Assembly: GCF_004341885.1 (NCBI RefSeq)
Contig: NZ_SLVX01000002.1
Coordinates: forward strand, 372,001-436,000
Direction of reading: 5' to 3'
From: Shinella granuli
Lineage (GTDB): Bacteria; Pseudomonadota; Alphaproteobacteria; Rhizobiales; Rhizobiaceae
Length of the DNA stretch: 64,000 nt
Shown here: positions 8,386 to 17,556 of the stretch, in pieces
Numbering within the stretch: the first letter of the stretch is position 1
Layout of the letters: each line of letters starts with the position of its first letter
Made by a program: the position numbers and the translations under genes
The notes under the pieces: model-generated
Told to the model about the DNA's origin: nothing
The model's input: the letters and a program-made list of their open reading frames with translations, nothing else
Database searches by the model: none

Positions 8386-8777
8386 TGATCATCGACACCT
8401 CGGCGCTCGCGGCCGTGCTGTTTCAGGAAGATGACGCGGCAATCTTCGAGGAGATGCTGGCAACTGGCGGGCGATGCCTGATTTCCGCCGTCACACGCGT
8501 CGAAGTCACCTGTGTGATCGAAGGAAGAAAGGGCGAAGAAGGGCGCGCCGCGCTGGAGGCGCTGCTGGATGCGGTGAGCGCCGAGACCGTCTCGGTCGAT
8601 GGCGCTCAGGTCAATCTCGCTATTTCCGGCTTTCGTGCCTATGGCAAGGGAAGGCATCCGGCAGGTCTGAATATCGGCGACTGCTTTTCCTACGCGCTCG
8701 CAAAGGCTATCGACGAGCCCTTGCTGTTCAAGGGCAACGATTTCGCCCTGACGGATATACGCTCCGCGCTTGCCTGA
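8382..8777 (+). CDS. vapC: PIN-domain RNase toxin, VapC type
   Basis: 131 residues. The four acidic PIN positions are visible: Asp in MMIIDTSAL, Glu in SAVTRVEV, Asp in LNIGDCFSYALAK and Asp in FKGNDF. They bind Mg2+ for endoribonuclease activity, in known relatives against tRNA. Translation can start at GTG 8382 or, one codon later, at ATG 8385 overlapping the antitoxin stop. The module sits between ctaA and argC and ends 7 nt before the convergent argC stop, so it looks inserted between core genes. Confidence 0.88.
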   Translation: MMIIDTSALAAVLFQEDDAAIFEEMLATGGRCLISAVTRVEVTCVIEGRKGEEGRAALEALLDAVSAETVSVDGAQVNLAISGFRAYGKGRHPAGLNIGDCFSYALAKAIDEPLLFKGNDFALTDIRSALA

Positions 8778-8784
8778 GGCGAAC

Positions 8785-9717
8785 TCACCCCTTCAGCATC
8801 AGGTCCATGTTCTGCACGGCAGCGCCCGATGCGCCCTTGCCGAGATTGTCGAGCAGGGCGACGAGGTTGACATGCGGTGCGCCGGCGGTGCCGAAGACGT
8901 AGAGCTTCATGCGGTCCGTATCGGCCAGCTCAACGGCGTTGACCCGGGCGAGGTTGGCGCTTTCCTTGAGGTCCACCACCTCGACGATGTCCTGGCCGGC
9001 ATAATGCGCGGCCAGCGCCTCGTGGATCGAGCCGAGCGAGGCGTGGTCGTTGAGGTCGGCAAGGTAGAGCGGCACCTGCACGATCATGCCCTGCGGGAAC
9101 TTTCCGACGGAGGGCGAGAAGAGGGGCGCGCGGGAAAGCAGGCCGTGCACCTGCATCTCCGGCACATGCTTGTGCTTGAGCGTGAGGCCGTAGAGGAAGT
9201 GCGGCGCATCGATGTGTTCCGGATGGCCTGCATCCTCCATCTGCGCGATCATCTGCTTGCCGCCGCCGGTGTAGCCCGAAACGGCGTTGACCGTGACCGG
9301 ATAGTCCTCCGGCAGCAGGCCGGCAAGGCGGAGCGGGCGCAGTAGCCCGATCGCGCCCGTCGGATAGCAGCCGGGATTGGCGACGTAACGGGCACCAGCG
9401 ATCTTCTTCGGCTGTTCCCGATCCATCTCGGCAAAGCCATAGGCCCAGTCCGGGTTGACGCGGTGCGCCGTCGAGGTGTCGATGATGCGGACGGAATTGT
9501 TGCCGGCGACCATGGCGACGGCTTCCTTCGCCGCATCGTCGGGCAGGCAGAGGATGGCGACGTCGGCGCTGTTCAGGAGGTCCTCGCGCAGCCTGGCATT
9601 GCGGCGCTCGGCCTCGGGGATCGAGAGGAGCTCGACATCATCGCGGCCGGCCATGCGTGTGCGGATCTGCAGGCCCGTCGTGCCGTGTTCGCCATCGATG
9701 AAGATCTTCGGTTTCAT
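8785..9717 (-). CDS. argC: N-acetyl-gamma-glutamyl-phosphate reductase, short (type 2) form
   Basis: 310 residues. Third step of arginine synthesis: NADPH reduction of N-acetylglutamyl phosphate to the semialdehyde. The protein starts [18 protein letters not shown], a nucleotide-binding turn typical of the short ArgC class. The catalytic Cys lies in [11 protein letters not shown], and [11 protein letters not shown] is conserved. The start was placed here because family similarity begins at this Met; the frame stays open upstream through another gene. It lies downstream of speB on the same strand and has a good promoter of its own in the gap. Confidence 0.93.
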   Translation of the reverse strand: MKPKIFIDGEHGTTGLQIRTRMAGRDDVELLSIPEAERRNARLREDLLNSADVAILCLPDDAAKEAVAMVAGNNSVRIIDTSTAHRVNPDWAYGFAEMDREQPKKIAGARYVANPGCYPTGAIGLLRPLRLAGLLPEDYPVTVNAVSGYTGGGKQMIAQMEDAGHPEHIDAPHFLYGLTLKHKHVPEMQVHGLLSRAPLFSPSVGKFPQGMIVQVPLYLADLNDHASLGSIHEALAAHYAGQDIVEVVDLKESANLARVNAVELADTDRMKLYVFGTAGAPHVNLVALLDNLGKGASGAAVQNMDLMLKG

Positions 9718-9811
9718 CTGCAATCCAATCCTGTGAGAAGCCTGCCGCAATTCCAGCAAACCCCGTTTGCGGGTTTGCGTCCGAACGTGCGGATAAGAGA
9801 ATTTCCGGCCC

Positions 9812-9840
9812 GATATAACCCCTCGGCCCGTCGCATTCAA
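9812..9840 (-). promoter_or_regulatory. Sigma-70 type promoter of argC
   Basis: Read on the minus strand: -35 TTGAAT (9840-9835), 17-bp spacer, -10 TATATC (9817-9812). The predicted leader of about 90 nt also holds a small hairpin near 9759-9776. Confidence 0.5.
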
Positions 9841-9850
9841 TGTGGCGTCG

Positions 9851-10804
9851 TCAGCGTCGTTCGGCCAGTTTTGCGGCGTGAAGCCCCAGCATGTACATGG
9901 CGATGTTGGAACCGGCGATGGCCGTGATGTCCGCATGGTCATAGGCCGGCGCGACCTCGACCACGTCGGACCCGACGATGTTGAGCGCACCGAGCTTGCG
10001 CAGGACCGACAGGATTTTCGCGCTCGACGGGCCGCCGGAGACGGGCGTGCCGGTGCCGGGCGCGAAGGCCGGGTCGAGGCAGTCGATATCGAAGGTGAGG
10101 TATGTCGCCCCGTCCCCGACATGGTGGACGATCGCATCGGCGATCTCGCCGGCGCTCATCTCCTCGACGTCATAGCCGTAGAGGATGCGGATGCCGCAAT
10201 CCTCCGGCGCATGGGTGCGGATGCCGATCTGGATCGAGGTCTCGGGATCGATCAGCCCCTCGCGCACCGCCGTGCCGACGAAGGAGCCGTGGTCGATGCG
10301 GCCCTTCTCGTCTGCCCAGGTATCCTGGTGGGCATCGAACTGCACGAGGGAGAGGGGGCCGTATTTTTCCGCATGGGCGCGCAGGAGCGGCAGCGTGATG
10401 AAATGGTCGCCGCCGAGCGTCAGCATGTAGGCGCCGGATTTCAGGATCTTCTTCGCCTCGCGCTCGATGGTGCCGGGCGTCTTCTGGTGGTTGCCGTAGT
10501 CGAGCAGGCAGTCGCCGTAGTCGATGACGGCCATGTCCGCGAAGAGGTCGCGCTCGAAGGGATATTGCGGGTCGTTGTCCATGATCGCCGAGGCGCGTCG
10601 GATGGCCTGCGGCCCGAAGCGCGTGCCGGGCCGGTTGGAGGTCGCGGCATCGAAGGGAATGCCCCAGACGACGGCGTCGACATCCTTCAGGATTTTCGTG
10701 TAGCGCCGGCGCATGAAGGAGAGGATGCCTGCATGGGTCGGGTCCGAGGCGGCGCTCTTCAGCGTCTTCGCCGTGATGGCGTGGTCGATCGTCTTGTTGG
10801 CCAT
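9851..10804 (-). CDS. speB: Agmatinase / ureohydrolase family enzyme
   Basis: 317 residues. The ureohydrolase metal sites are all present: [12 protein letters not shown], and [16 protein letters not shown], which together bind two Mn2+. Family members hydrolyse agmatine to putrescine and urea, or related guanidino compounds; SpeB-type agmatinase is the best fit. GGAGGGATC stands before the chosen ATG ([13 protein letters not shown]); an in-frame ATG 12 codons upstream lacks an SD. It lies between rpsI and argC on the same strand. Confidence 0.88.
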   Translation of the reverse strand: MANKTIDHAITAKTLKSAASDPTHAGILSFMRRRYTKILKDVDAVVWGIPFDAATSNRPGTRFGPQAIRRASAIMDNDPQYPFERDLFADMAVIDYGDCLLDYGNHQKTPGTIEREAKKILKSGAYMLTLGGDHFITLPLLRAHAEKYGPLSLVQFDAHQDTWADEKGRIDHGSFVGTAVREGLIDPETSIQIGIRTHAPEDCGIRILYGYDVEEMSAGEIADAIVHHVGDGATYLTFDIDCLDPAFAPGTGTPVSGGPSSAKILSVLRKLGALNIVGSDVVEVAPAYDHADITAIAGSNIAMYMLGLHAAKLAERR

Positions 10805-10883
10805 GAAAGATCCCTCCGAATGTGGCGGGACGTTCGCCAATCATGAGCCGCAAGGCAAGGGATTTTTGAGGCCCAGAAAACGA

Positions 10884-10915
10884 AAAGGCCGGGGCGAACC
10901 CCGGCCTTTCCTGAA
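10884..10915 (-). terminator. Rho-independent terminator of rplM-rpsI
   Basis: An 11-bp stem AAAGGCCGGGG / CCCCGGCCTTT with a CGAA loop. On the minus strand it is followed by TTCGTTTT, shortly after the rpsI stop. Confidence 0.85.
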
Positions 10916-10934
10916 GAGCATGTCGTCCGAGCGA

Positions 10935-11411
10935 TCAACGCTTGGAGAACTGGAACGAACGGCGGGCCTTGGCCTTGCCGTACTTCTTGCGTTCGACGAC
11001 GCGCGAGTCGCGGGTCAGGAAGCCGCCCTTCTTGAGGATCGAGCGCAGGCCCGGCTCGAAGTAGGTCAGCGCCTTGGAGATGCCGTGACGAACGGCACCG
11101 GCCTGGCCGGAAAGGCCGCCGCCGGCGACGGTGGCGTCGATGTCGAACTGGCCGTCACGGGCCGCCGCGACGATCGGCTGCTGCAGGATCATCTGCAGGA
11201 CCGGGCGTGCGAAATAGGCTTCGAACGACTTGCCGTTGACGGTGATCTTGCCGGAGCCCGGCTTGACCCACACGCGGGCGACAGCGTCCTTGCGCTTGCC
11301 GGTGGCGTAGGAACGGCCCTGGGCGTCAACCTTCTTGACGTGAACCGGGGCGGAAGCGGCCGGAGCTGCAGCAGCGACGCCGAGGTCCTTGAGCGAGGAG
11401 AGGTCGGCCAT
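10935..11411 (-). CDS. rpsI: 30S ribosomal protein S9
   Basis: 158 residues. The S9 signature is clear: [15 protein letters not shown] near the start of the conserved domain, [15 protein letters not shown], and the basic C-terminus [19 protein letters not shown], whose last Arg reaches the P-site tRNA. The N-terminus has an Ala-rich extension of about 25 residues usual in alphaproteobacteria. It lies 2 nt after rplM and is co-transcribed with it. Confidence 0.98.
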   Translation of the reverse strand: MADLSSLKDLGVAAAAPAASAPVHVKKVDAQGRSYATGKRKDAVARVWVKPGSGKITVNGKSFEAYFARPVLQMILQQPIVAAARDGQFDIDATVAGGGLSGQAGAVRHGISKALTYFEPGLRSILKKGGFLTRDSRVVERKKYGKAKARRSFQFSKR

Positions 11412-11413
11412 TA

Positions 11414-11878
11414 TCAGGCGCTCCTTGTGTTCTTGCTGTTCAGCTTGGCGACGTCGAGGGCGACGGGCTGCTGGGCTTCATGCGGGTGGTTGGCGCCGGC
11501 GTAGACGCGCAGGTTCTTCATCTGGCGACGGCCGAGCGGGCCACGCGGAACCATGCGTTCGACGGCCTTCTCGAGGACGCGCTCCGGGAAGCGGCCTTCG
11601 ATGATCTGGCGAGCCGTGCGCTCCTTGATGCCGCCCGGGTAACCGGTGTGCCAGTAGTACTTCTTGTCGGAGTACTTCTTGCCGGTGAAGACGACCTTCT
11701 CGGCGTTGATGACGATGACGTTGTCGCCGTCATCGACGTGGGGCGTGAAGGTTGCCTTGTGCTTGCCGCGCAGGCGGTTGGCGATGAGGGTAGCGAGGCG
11801 ACCGACAACGAGGCCTTCGGCGTCGATGAGGATCCACTTCTTTTCTACCTCGGCGGGCTTCTGTACGAAGGTTGCCAT
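11414..11878 (-). CDS. rplM: 50S ribosomal protein L13
   Basis: 154 residues beginning [19 protein letters not shown]. Conserved L13 blocks include [26 protein letters not shown] and [20 protein letters not shown]. First gene of the rplM-rpsI operon, with a strong promoter about 120 nt upstream and a structured leader. The start was chosen by family length; no strong SD is seen. Confidence 0.98.
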   Translation of the reverse strand: MATFVQKPAEVEKKWILIDAEGLVVGRLATLIANRLRGKHKATFTPHVDDGDNVIVINAEKVVFTGKKYSDKKYYWHTGYPGGIKERTARQIIEGRFPERVLEKAVERMVPRGPLGRRQMKNLRVYAGANHPHEAQQPVALDVAKLNSKNTRSA

Positions 11879-11970
11879 GGGAGATGTCTTTCTTTTGCGA
11901 TCCCGAAGCTTTGGGGCGACGGGCGTTTCTTGTTGCTTGGTTTGGCCCCTTGCGGATGCCAAAAATCGAA

Positions 11971-11990
11971 CGCGGCCCGTGGGGACCGCG
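11971..11990 (-). promoter_or_regulatory. Hairpin at the 5' end of the rplM mRNA
   Basis: CGCGG-CCC-GTG-GGG-A-CCGCG forms an 8-bp stem with one bulge, starting a few nucleotides after the predicted transcription start. L13 represses its own operon in other bacteria, so this could be its binding site; that is inference. Confidence 0.35.
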
Positions 11991-12001
11991 ATCTGGAGCG
12001 G

Positions 12002-12030
12002 CTTATAAGCGAGAGCCGATGGGACGTCAA
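12002..12030 (-). promoter_or_regulatory. Sigma-70 promoter of rplM-rpsI
   Basis: On the minus strand: -35 TTGACG (12030-12025), 17-bp spacer, -10 TATAAG (12007-12002). The close match to consensus is as expected for a ribosomal-protein operon. Confidence 0.7.
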
Positions 12031-12107
12031 GCGACGCGATCCGAAGGGTGTTAAAGATAATATAGCAAAAACAATGTGTTATTGAAGAGGTATTTTAATA
12101 CCACAAA

Positions 12108-12539
12108 TTATCGCGGCGGAATTGAATAGGTCGCGGTCGCATGCGCCACCAGATCCTCGCCATCCGCGCCGAAAATCGACGCCTCGATCACCGCCAGCCG
12201 CTTGCCGAGCTTGAGCAGCCGGCAGGTGCAGGTGAGGGGGCCGGGTTCGGGCCTCCGCAGGAAGTTGATGTTGAGATTGGTGGTGACGGCGAGCGCTACG
12301 GGGCCGATATGCGCCAGCACCACGCAATAGGCCGCGACATCGGCCAGCGCGAACAGGGTGGGGCCGGAGACCGTGCCGCCGGGGCGCAGATGCCGCTCGT
12401 TCGGGGCGAGCCGCATGACGACCGTGCCAGGCCCCACATCGGTCACGTCGAAAACCTTTCCATCCGTATGGATCTGCGGAAAATCGGTTTCGAGGAACCG
12501 GTTCAGGGCGTCCCGGTCCATGATGGGGGTCAGGGTCAT
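12108..12539 (-). CDS. PaaI-family hotdog-fold thioesterase
   Basis: 143 residues. Hotdog-fold pattern with HLRPGGTVSGPTLFALADVAAYCVV, where the catalytic Asp of PaaI-type acyl-CoA thioesterases would lie (ALAD), then AVTTNLNINFLRRPEPGPL. It likely hydrolyses acyl- or aryl-CoA esters in the cytoplasm. GGAGGAAACC precedes the ATG. It is divergent to an enoyl-CoA hydratase-like gene, which suggests a shared CoA-ester context. Confidence 0.85.
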   Translation of the reverse strand: MTLTPIMDRDALNRFLETDFPQIHTDGKVFDVTDVGPGTVVMRLAPNERHLRPGGTVSGPTLFALADVAAYCVVLAHIGPVALAVTTNLNINFLRRPEPGPLTCTCRLLKLGKRLAVIEASIFGADGEDLVAHATATYSIPPR

Positions 12540-12677
12540 GGTTTCCTCCTCCGCCTGCCTGGCGTTTACAGACCGATTTGCGCCTGTCGGCAAGCCCTCT
12601 CAAAGTCTATGTCACCCAACTTGAAACGGGGTGCGGTGAAGCGTAGGACGCTGGGAAAGCTCACAAGGGAGGCGATC

Positions 12678-13493
12678 ATGGCGGATGTGGTGTCGTTCAG
12701 GAAAGAGGAACCGGCCGGGCTGGTGCGCGTCGAACGGCATGCGCCGATCCTCAGAATCACGCTCAACAACCCGCCGGCCAATGTTCTCTCCATCGCCGTC
12801 ATGGAGGCGCTCGGCGAGGCGCTGGATGCGGCCGCAGGCGACGAGGCCATCCGCGTCGTCGTGCTCGCCTCGACCGGAAAGGTGTTTTCCGCCGGCCATG
12901 ACCTCAAGGAGATGACCGCCCGTCGCGACGACGCGGACGGCGGGCGCGCCTTCTTCGAGAAGACCATGCGCATGGCGGCGGATATCATGCTGAAGATCGC
13001 CGCGCTGCCGCAGCCGGTCGTGGCCGAGATCGACGGGCTCGCCACGGCCGCCGGCTGCCAGCTCGTCGCGAGCTGCGACCTTGCCATCTGCACCGACACC
13101 TCCGCCTTCTGCACGCCGGGCGTCAATATCGGCCTGTTCTGCTCGACGCCGATGGTCGCCGTCACCCGCGCCGCCCATCCCAAGCAGGCGATGGAGATGC
13201 TGCTGACGGGCGAGACGATCGACGCCTCCACCGCCAAGGATTTCGGCCTCGTCAACCGCATCGTGCCGCAGCAGTATCTGCGCCAGGTCGTCGACAAATA
13301 TGCCGCCGTCATCGCCTCCAAGTCGCCGCAGGCCCTGCGCATCGGCAAGGCCGCCTTCCGCGCCCAGGCCGGCCTGCCGCTTGCCGAAGCCTATGACATC
13401 GCCGTCGCGACGATGGTCGACAACATGCTCGTCGACGATGCGAAGGAGGGGATCGGGTCGTTCCTCGGCAAGCGCATGCCGGAGTGGAAATAG
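12678..13493 (+). CDS. Enoyl-CoA hydratase/isomerase family protein, ECHDC3-like
   Basis: 271 residues with the crotonase fold. The oxyanion-hole segments are visible: VFSAGHDLKEMTARR and IDGLATAAGCQLVASCDLAI. The block usually carrying a catalytic Glu reads CTPGVNIGLFCSTPMV, as in ECHDC3-like proteins, so classical hydratase activity is not assured. SD AAGGGAGG before the ATG. Divergent from the thioesterase gene and convergent with the YoeB toxin gene, 4 nt between stops. Confidence 0.86.
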   Translation: MADVVSFRKEEPAGLVRVERHAPILRITLNNPPANVLSIAVMEALGEALDAAAGDEAIRVVVLASTGKVFSAGHDLKEMTARRDDADGGRAFFEKTMRMAADIMLKIAALPQPVVAEIDGLATAAGCQLVASCDLAICTDTSAFCTPGVNIGLFCSTPMVAVTRAAHPKQAMEMLLTGETIDASTAKDFGLVNRIVPQQYLRQVVDKYAAVIASKSPQALRIGKAAFRAQAGLPLAEAYDIAVATMVDNMLVDDAKEGIGSFLGKRMPEWK

Positions 13494-13497
13494 CGTC

Positions 13498-13767
13498 TCA
13501 GCCGTAGTGGTAGCGGCAGGCAGCGATTTCCAGAATCTGGGCCGTGCCGCTGCCGGTCACGCGGTAGACCAGTCGGTGCTCGCGCGTGATCCTGCGTGAC
13601 CAGAAGCCCTTCAGCTCCCCGCGCAACGCCTCGGGCTTGCCGAGGCCGGAAAACGGTTCCCGCCGGCATTCCTTGATCAGGCCGACGATCTTCTCCGCGG
13701 TCTTGCGGTCCGTTTCGATCCAATAGGTGAAATCGGCCCAGGCTTCGGGAGAGAAGCAGATTTTCAT
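13498..13767 (-). CDS. yoeB: YoeB-type mRNA interferase toxin
   Basis: 89 residues. The YoeB signature is nearly complete: GKPEALRGELKGFWSRRITREHRLVYRV and the C-terminal IAACRYHYG, whose His-Tyr end and the Arg/Glu residues form the RNase site. It cleaves mRNA in the ribosomal A site. Its start overlaps the antitoxin stop by 4 nt, and order and spacing are those of yefM-yoeB. Confidence 0.95.
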   Translation of the reverse strand: MKICFSPEAWADFTYWIETDRKTAEKIVGLIKECRREPFSGLGKPEALRGELKGFWSRRITREHRLVYRVTGSGTAQILEIAACRYHYG

Positions 13768-14033
13768 TCGCCGGTGACGGTCAGCTCATCGAGCGTTCTT
13801 GTTTCGCCCTTGCCCGCATCCAGCGACTGCATGGAGCGCAGCAGATGCGCGCGGTTGGCCGGGCCGGCGGTAAGGTACATCGTCTCTTTCCAGCTCTCGA
13901 AATCGGCGAGCGACATGACGACCATCGGCTCGCGATTCTGCCGCGTGACGATCAGTTCGTCCCGATCGGCCTCGACGCTGTCGAAGTGCTTGGCAATGTT
14001 CGCGCGCAGTTCGGAAAGGCTGACGACCTTCAT
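13764..14033 (-). CDS. yefM: YefM-type antitoxin
   Basis: 89 residues beginning MKVVSLSELRANIAKHFDSV, the Phd/YefM N-terminal DNA-binding fold; EPMVVMSLADFESWKET is conserved. The C-terminal half (residues about 55-89) is predicted to bind YoeB. SD AGAGGA. The upstream region holds two TGTAC cores, the known operator core of this family. Confidence 0.95.
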   Translation of the reverse strand: MKVVSLSELRANIAKHFDSVEADRDELIVTRQNREPMVVMSLADFESWKETMYLTAGPANRAHLLRSMQSLDAGKGETRTLDELTVTGE

Positions 14034-14045
14034 GTCGATGTCCTC

Positions 14046-14064
14046 TGTACGATAATATGTACAT
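14046..14064 (-). promoter_or_regulatory. YefM-YoeB operator
   Basis: TGTACG (14046-14051) and ATGTACAT (14057-14064) have centres 12 bp apart. YefM recognises palindromes with a TGTACA core, and the E. coli operator has a long and a short palindrome at comparable spacing. A -10-like TATTAT on the minus strand overlaps the sites. Confidence 0.65.
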
Positions 14065-14091
14065 AAACACTGTGATCGGAGATTTCAATCC

Positions 14092-14928
14092 TCAAGCCAG
14101 CTTCAGCACCAGCACGCCCGCCGCGATCACTGCACCGGCGATGTAGCGCCAGATGCTGGCCTTCTCCTTGAGGATGAAGACCGAGATGAGGAGGGCGAAG
14201 AGGATGGCGGTTTCGCGCAGCGCCGCGACGGTGGCGACCGGCGCCTTGGTCATGGCCCAGAGGGCGAGGCCGTAGGAGGCGATGGAGCCGGCGCCGCCGA
14301 GGAGGCCACGCACCCAGTTGCGGCGCACATGCGTCCAGACCGGCCTGCTGCCGCGCCGCACGACCGCCCAGCCGAAGAGCAGGACCGGCGGCAGCAGCGA
14401 CATCCACAGCGTGTAGGAGACGGCATTGCCGGAAACGCGCGCCCCGGCGCCGTCGACGAAGGTATAGGTGGCGATGACGGCGGCGTTCGCCAGCGCATAG
14501 GCGATGGCCCGGCGGCTGCCATGGCGCGATTCGAAGGCGAGCGTCAGCACGCCGACGGAGATGACGAGAACGCCCGCCATCGCCCCCGGCGTCAGGTGTT
14601 CGCCGAGGACGACGCCGCTCGTCGTGGCGACAAGAAGGGGGGCGGCGCCGCGCATCAGCGGATAGACGAGGCCGATATCGCCGGCCCGGTAGGCGGCGGC
14701 CACGAGCTGGAAATAGGCGAATTGCAGGACGGCGGAGGTGAGCACGAAGGGCCAGGCCGCCGGATCGGGCATGGGGACGAACGGCAGGAAGGCAAGGCCG
14801 ACCATGCCGCCGCCGAGCGACACCATGGCCGCATCGAGCGACTTGTCCGTGCCGGATTTGACGAGGGCATTCCAGACGGCATGAAGAGCCGCGCCGAACA
14901 GCACGAGAAAGAGAACGTCTAACGGCAA
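14092..14928 (-). CDS. EamA-family drug/metabolite transporter
   Basis: 278 residues with about ten hydrophobic helices arranged as two EamA repeats. The first includes LHAVWNALVKSGTDKS and a conserved YPLMRGAAPLLVA; the second includes SYGLALWAMTKAPVATVAALRETAILFALLI. Inner-membrane exporter of unknown metabolite. It lies downstream of the yefM-yoeB region on the same strand, but the antitoxin operator separates them, so it is probably an independent unit. Confidence 0.87.
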   Translation of the reverse strand: MPLDVLFLVLFGAALHAVWNALVKSGTDKSLDAAMVSLGGGMVGLAFLPFVPMPDPAAWPFVLTSAVLQFAYFQLVAAAYRAGDIGLVYPLMRGAAPLLVATTSGVVLGEHLTPGAMAGVLVISVGVLTLAFESRHGSRRAIAYALANAAVIATYTFVDGAGARVSGNAVSYTLWMSLLPPVLLFGWAVVRRGSRPVWTHVRRNWVRGLLGGAGSIASYGLALWAMTKAPVATVAALRETAILFALLISVFILKEKASIWRYIAGAVIAAGVLVLKLA

Positions 14929-15168
14929 TCTGGGACCTCGAGGGGCAAGCCATTGGGGGAGGGGCTCGGCCCTTCATCTGCGCAATTTCACCGATTTGCA
15001 ATCGGGATTCTGGCGGGTTTTGCGGCAAAATGGCCGAAGCTGATCCACAATGGCACAATCGGCGCGCGAATGCCGGTCCCGGTGTGGTCGTCTTCTTTAA
15101 GGTTCTGCGTTAGCCTGGAGGGCAGGAAGACATGTGAGAGACGGTCGCGAACGCCGGAGGAGGCAGCG

Positions 15169-15606
15169 ATGAACCACGATCACTATCCCGACAGCTATAT
15201 TCGCCACATCCTCAAATCCGTGCACACGATCGCCGTGCTCGGCGCCTCGCCGAACGACGCGCGGCCGAGCCATGGCGTCATGGGCTTCCTGCTCGGCAAG
15301 GGCTATCATGTCATCCCCGTCAATCCCGGCCATGCCGGAAAGACCATCCTCGGCCAGAAGGTCTATGCGCATCTTGCCGATATCGCGGAGCCGATCGACA
15401 TGGTCGACGTCTTTCGCGCGGCAAGCCAGTTCTCAGCCGTCGTCGACGAGGTGCTGGCGCTCGATCCGCTTCCCTCCGTGCTCTGGGGCCAGTTCACGGT
15501 GCGCGACGATGCCGCCGCCGCGCGGGCGGAGGCCGCCGGCATCCAGGTGGTCATGGATCGCTGCCCGGTGACGGAATATCCGGTGCTGATGCTCAAGGCC
15601 TCCTGA
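15169..15606 (+). CDS. CoA-binding domain protein, copy 1
   Basis: 145 residues. Rossmann-type CoA_binding fold: TIAVLGASPNDARPSHGVMGFLL near the N-terminus, GYHVIPVNPG, and the C-terminal VVMDRCPVTEYP. Family members bind CoA or related nucleotides; their role is largely unknown. GGAGGAGG Shine-Dalgarno before the ATG. It is the first of two tandem paralogs sharing most residues, including the MNHD start and the string EPIDMVDVFRAA. Confidence 0.87.
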   Translation: MNHDHYPDSYIRHILKSVHTIAVLGASPNDARPSHGVMGFLLGKGYHVIPVNPGHAGKTILGQKVYAHLADIAEPIDMVDVFRAASQFSAVVDEVLALDPLPSVLWGQFTVRDDAAAARAEAAGIQVVMDRCPVTEYPVLMLKAS

Positions 15607-15671
15607 GCGCCGCGCATATTGACTTCACGCAGCGTTACCCCAATTCTCCGGCAGCAAAACGGGGTAGCCGC

Positions 15672-16100
15672 ATGAACCACGATTCCTATCCGGACTATTA
15701 CATCGCCGACATCCTGCGTTCGACCAGGCTGATCGCGCTCGTCGGCGCCTCGCCCAATCCGGAGCGCCCCAGCCATCGGGTGATGGCGTTCCTGCTGCGC
15801 AAGGGCTATCGCGTCATCCCGGTCAATCCCGGCCAGGCCGGCAAGGAAATCCTCGGCCAGCCGGTCGTCGCCCGTCTTGCCGATATCGTCGAACCCATCG
15901 ACATGGTCGACGTTTTCCGCGCGGCGGATGCGCTCCCCTCGGTCGTGGAGGAGGTGCTAGCGCTGAATCCGCTGCCGAGGGTCATCTGGGGCCAGCTCTC
16001 GGTGCGCCATGACGCGGCGGCGGCAAGGGCGGAGGCGGCCGGCATCAAGGTGGTCATGGATCGCTGCCCGGCGATCGAATATCCCCGCCTCGTCGCGTAA
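15672..16100 (+). CDS. CoA-binding domain protein, copy 2
   Basis: 142 residues, the tandem paralog of the gene 65 nt upstream; by eye roughly two thirds of positions are identical. LIALVGASPNPERPSHRVM, GYRVIPVNPGQAGKEILG and VVMDRCPAIEYP match block by block. Differences cluster at the N-terminal helix and the last residues. The SD is weak, so translation may depend on the first gene. metY lies about 120 nt downstream. Confidence 0.87.
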   Translation: MNHDSYPDYYIADILRSTRLIALVGASPNPERPSHRVMAFLLRKGYRVIPVNPGQAGKEILGQPVVARLADIVEPIDMVDVFRAADALPSVVEEVLALNPLPRVIWGQLSVRHDAAAARAEAAGIKVVMDRCPAIEYPRLVA

Positions 16101-16217
16101 GGTCCGCCATCGGCGCATCGCGGATTGTCGCGCCCGCGCTTTTCCGGAAAATCTTTCTTTGACCGGCTCTTAGCTCTCTGAAATAGTGCGCCCGACTTTA
16201 GCCAGGGAGGCCATTTC

Positions 16218-17501
16218 ATGACGAAGAACAAGCCCGGATTTTCAACGCTCGCCATCCACGCCGGCGCCCAGCCGGATCCGACGACGGGCGCGCGCGCGAC
16301 GCCGATCTACCAGACCACGAGCTTCGTGTTCAACGACACGGACCATGCCGCATCGCTCTTCGGCCTGCAGGCCTTCGGCAACATCTACACCCGCATCATG
16401 AACCCGACCCAGGCGGTGCTGGAAGAGCGTGTGGCGGCGCTCGAAGGCGGCACGGCGGCGCTCGCCGTCGCCTCGGGCCATGCCGCCCAGCTCCTCGTCT
16501 TCCACACGATCATGCGCCCGGGCGACAACTTCATCGCCGCGCGCCGGCTCTATGGCGGCTCGATCAACCAGTTCGGCCATGCCTTCAAGAGCTTCGACTG
16601 GCATGTGCGCTGGGCCGATACGGCCGACCTCTCCTCCTTCGAAAGCCAGATCGACGACAAGACCAAGGCGATCTTCATCGAGAGCCTGGCAAACCCCGGC
16701 GGCACCTTCGTCGACATTGCCGGCATCGCCGAGATCGCCCATCGCCACGGCCTGCCGCTCATCGTCGACAACACCATGGCGACGCCCTATCTCGTGCGCC
16801 CGCTGGAGCACGGCGCCGACATCGTCGTGCATTCGCTGACCAAGTTCATGGGCGGCCATGGCAATTCCATGGGCGGCGTCATCGTCGACGGCGGCACCTT
16901 CGACTGGACGGCCTCCGGCAAATATCCGATGCTGTCCGAGCCGCGGCCGGAATATGCTGGCATCGTGCTGCATGCCACCTTCGGCAACTTCGCCTTCGCC
17001 ATCGCCTGCCGCGTGCTGGGCCTGCGCGATTTCGGCCCCGCCATCTCGCCCTTCAACGCCTTCCAGATCCTGACCGGCATCGAAACCCTGCCGCTGAGGA
17101 TGCAGCGCCATTGCGACAATGCGCTCGCCGTCGCCAAATGGCTGAAGGGCCACGACAAGATCTCCTGGGTCACCTATGCGGGCCTGGAGGACGATCCGAA
17201 CCATGCCACCCAGCAGCGCTATTCGCCCAAGGGTGCCGGTGCCGTCTTCACCTTCGGCCTCAAGGGCGGCTACGAATCGGGCAAGCGCTTCGTCGAGGGC
17301 CTGGAAATGCTCTCGCACCTCGCCAATATCGGCGACACGCGCTCCCTCGTCATCCACCCGGCCTCGACCACCCATCGCCAGCTCAGCGAGGAGCAGCAGG
17401 TCGCCGCCGGCGCCGGCCCCGACGTCGTGCGCCTGTCGATCGGCATCGAGGACGTCGCCGACATCATCGCGGATATCGAGCAGGCGCTGGCCAAGGCGTG
17501 A
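16218..17501 (+). CDS. metY: O-acetylhomoserine sulfhydrylase (Cys/Met-metabolism PLP enzyme)
   Basis: 427 residues, usual for MetY/MetZ. The PLP lysine is in [16 protein letters not shown]. Other family motifs are TNPTQ-like [32 protein letters not shown] and [14 protein letters not shown]. It makes homocysteine from O-acetylhomoserine and sulfide; distinguishing acetyl from succinyl substrate by eye is not safe, but length and insertions favour O-acetyl. SD GGGAGG. A possible promoter TTGACC (16159-16164) with a weak -10 lies upstream. No SAM-II riboswitch was recognisable. Confidence 0.9.
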   Translation: MTKNKPGFSTLAIHAGAQPDPTTGARATPIYQTTSFVFNDTDHAASLFGLQAFGNIYTRIMNPTQAVLEERVAALEGGTAALAVASGHAAQLLVFHTIMRPGDNFIAARRLYGGSINQFGHAFKSFDWHVRWADTADLSSFESQIDDKTKAIFIESLANPGGTFVDIAGIAEIAHRHGLPLIVDNTMATPYLVRPLEHGADIVVHSLTKFMGGHGNSMGGVIVDGGTFDWTASGKYPMLSEPRPEYAGIVLHATFGNFAFAIACRVLGLRDFGPAISPFNAFQILTGIETLPLRMQRHCDNALAVAKWLKGHDKISWVTYAGLEDDPNHATQQRYSPKGAGAVFTFGLKGGYESGKRFVEGLEMLSHLANIGDTRSLVIHPASTTHRQLSEEQQVAAGAGPDVVRLSIGIEDVADIIADIEQALAKA

Positions 17502-17509
17502 ACCTCTCC

Positions 17510-17533
17510 GGGCGGCTTTCGAGCCGCCCGTTT
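17510..17533 (+). terminator. Terminator after metY
   Basis: 8-bp stem GGGCGGCT / AGCCGCCC with a TTCG tetraloop, followed by GTTTCCTTT. It separates metY from the cupin gene, whose SD starts shortly after, so some read-through is possible. Confidence 0.7.
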
Positions 17534-17556
17534 CCTTTCGGGAAAGGGACAGCAGC

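Noticed and set aside
12089-12102. GGTATTTTAATACC palindrome as terminator of the thioesterase gene
   Set aside because: Stem is only 6 bp, A/T-rich, and lacks a U-tract in the right place.
16101-16217. SAM-II riboswitch before metY
   Set aside because: The conserved core remembered for that motif is not present; only a weak promoter-like TTGACC was seen.
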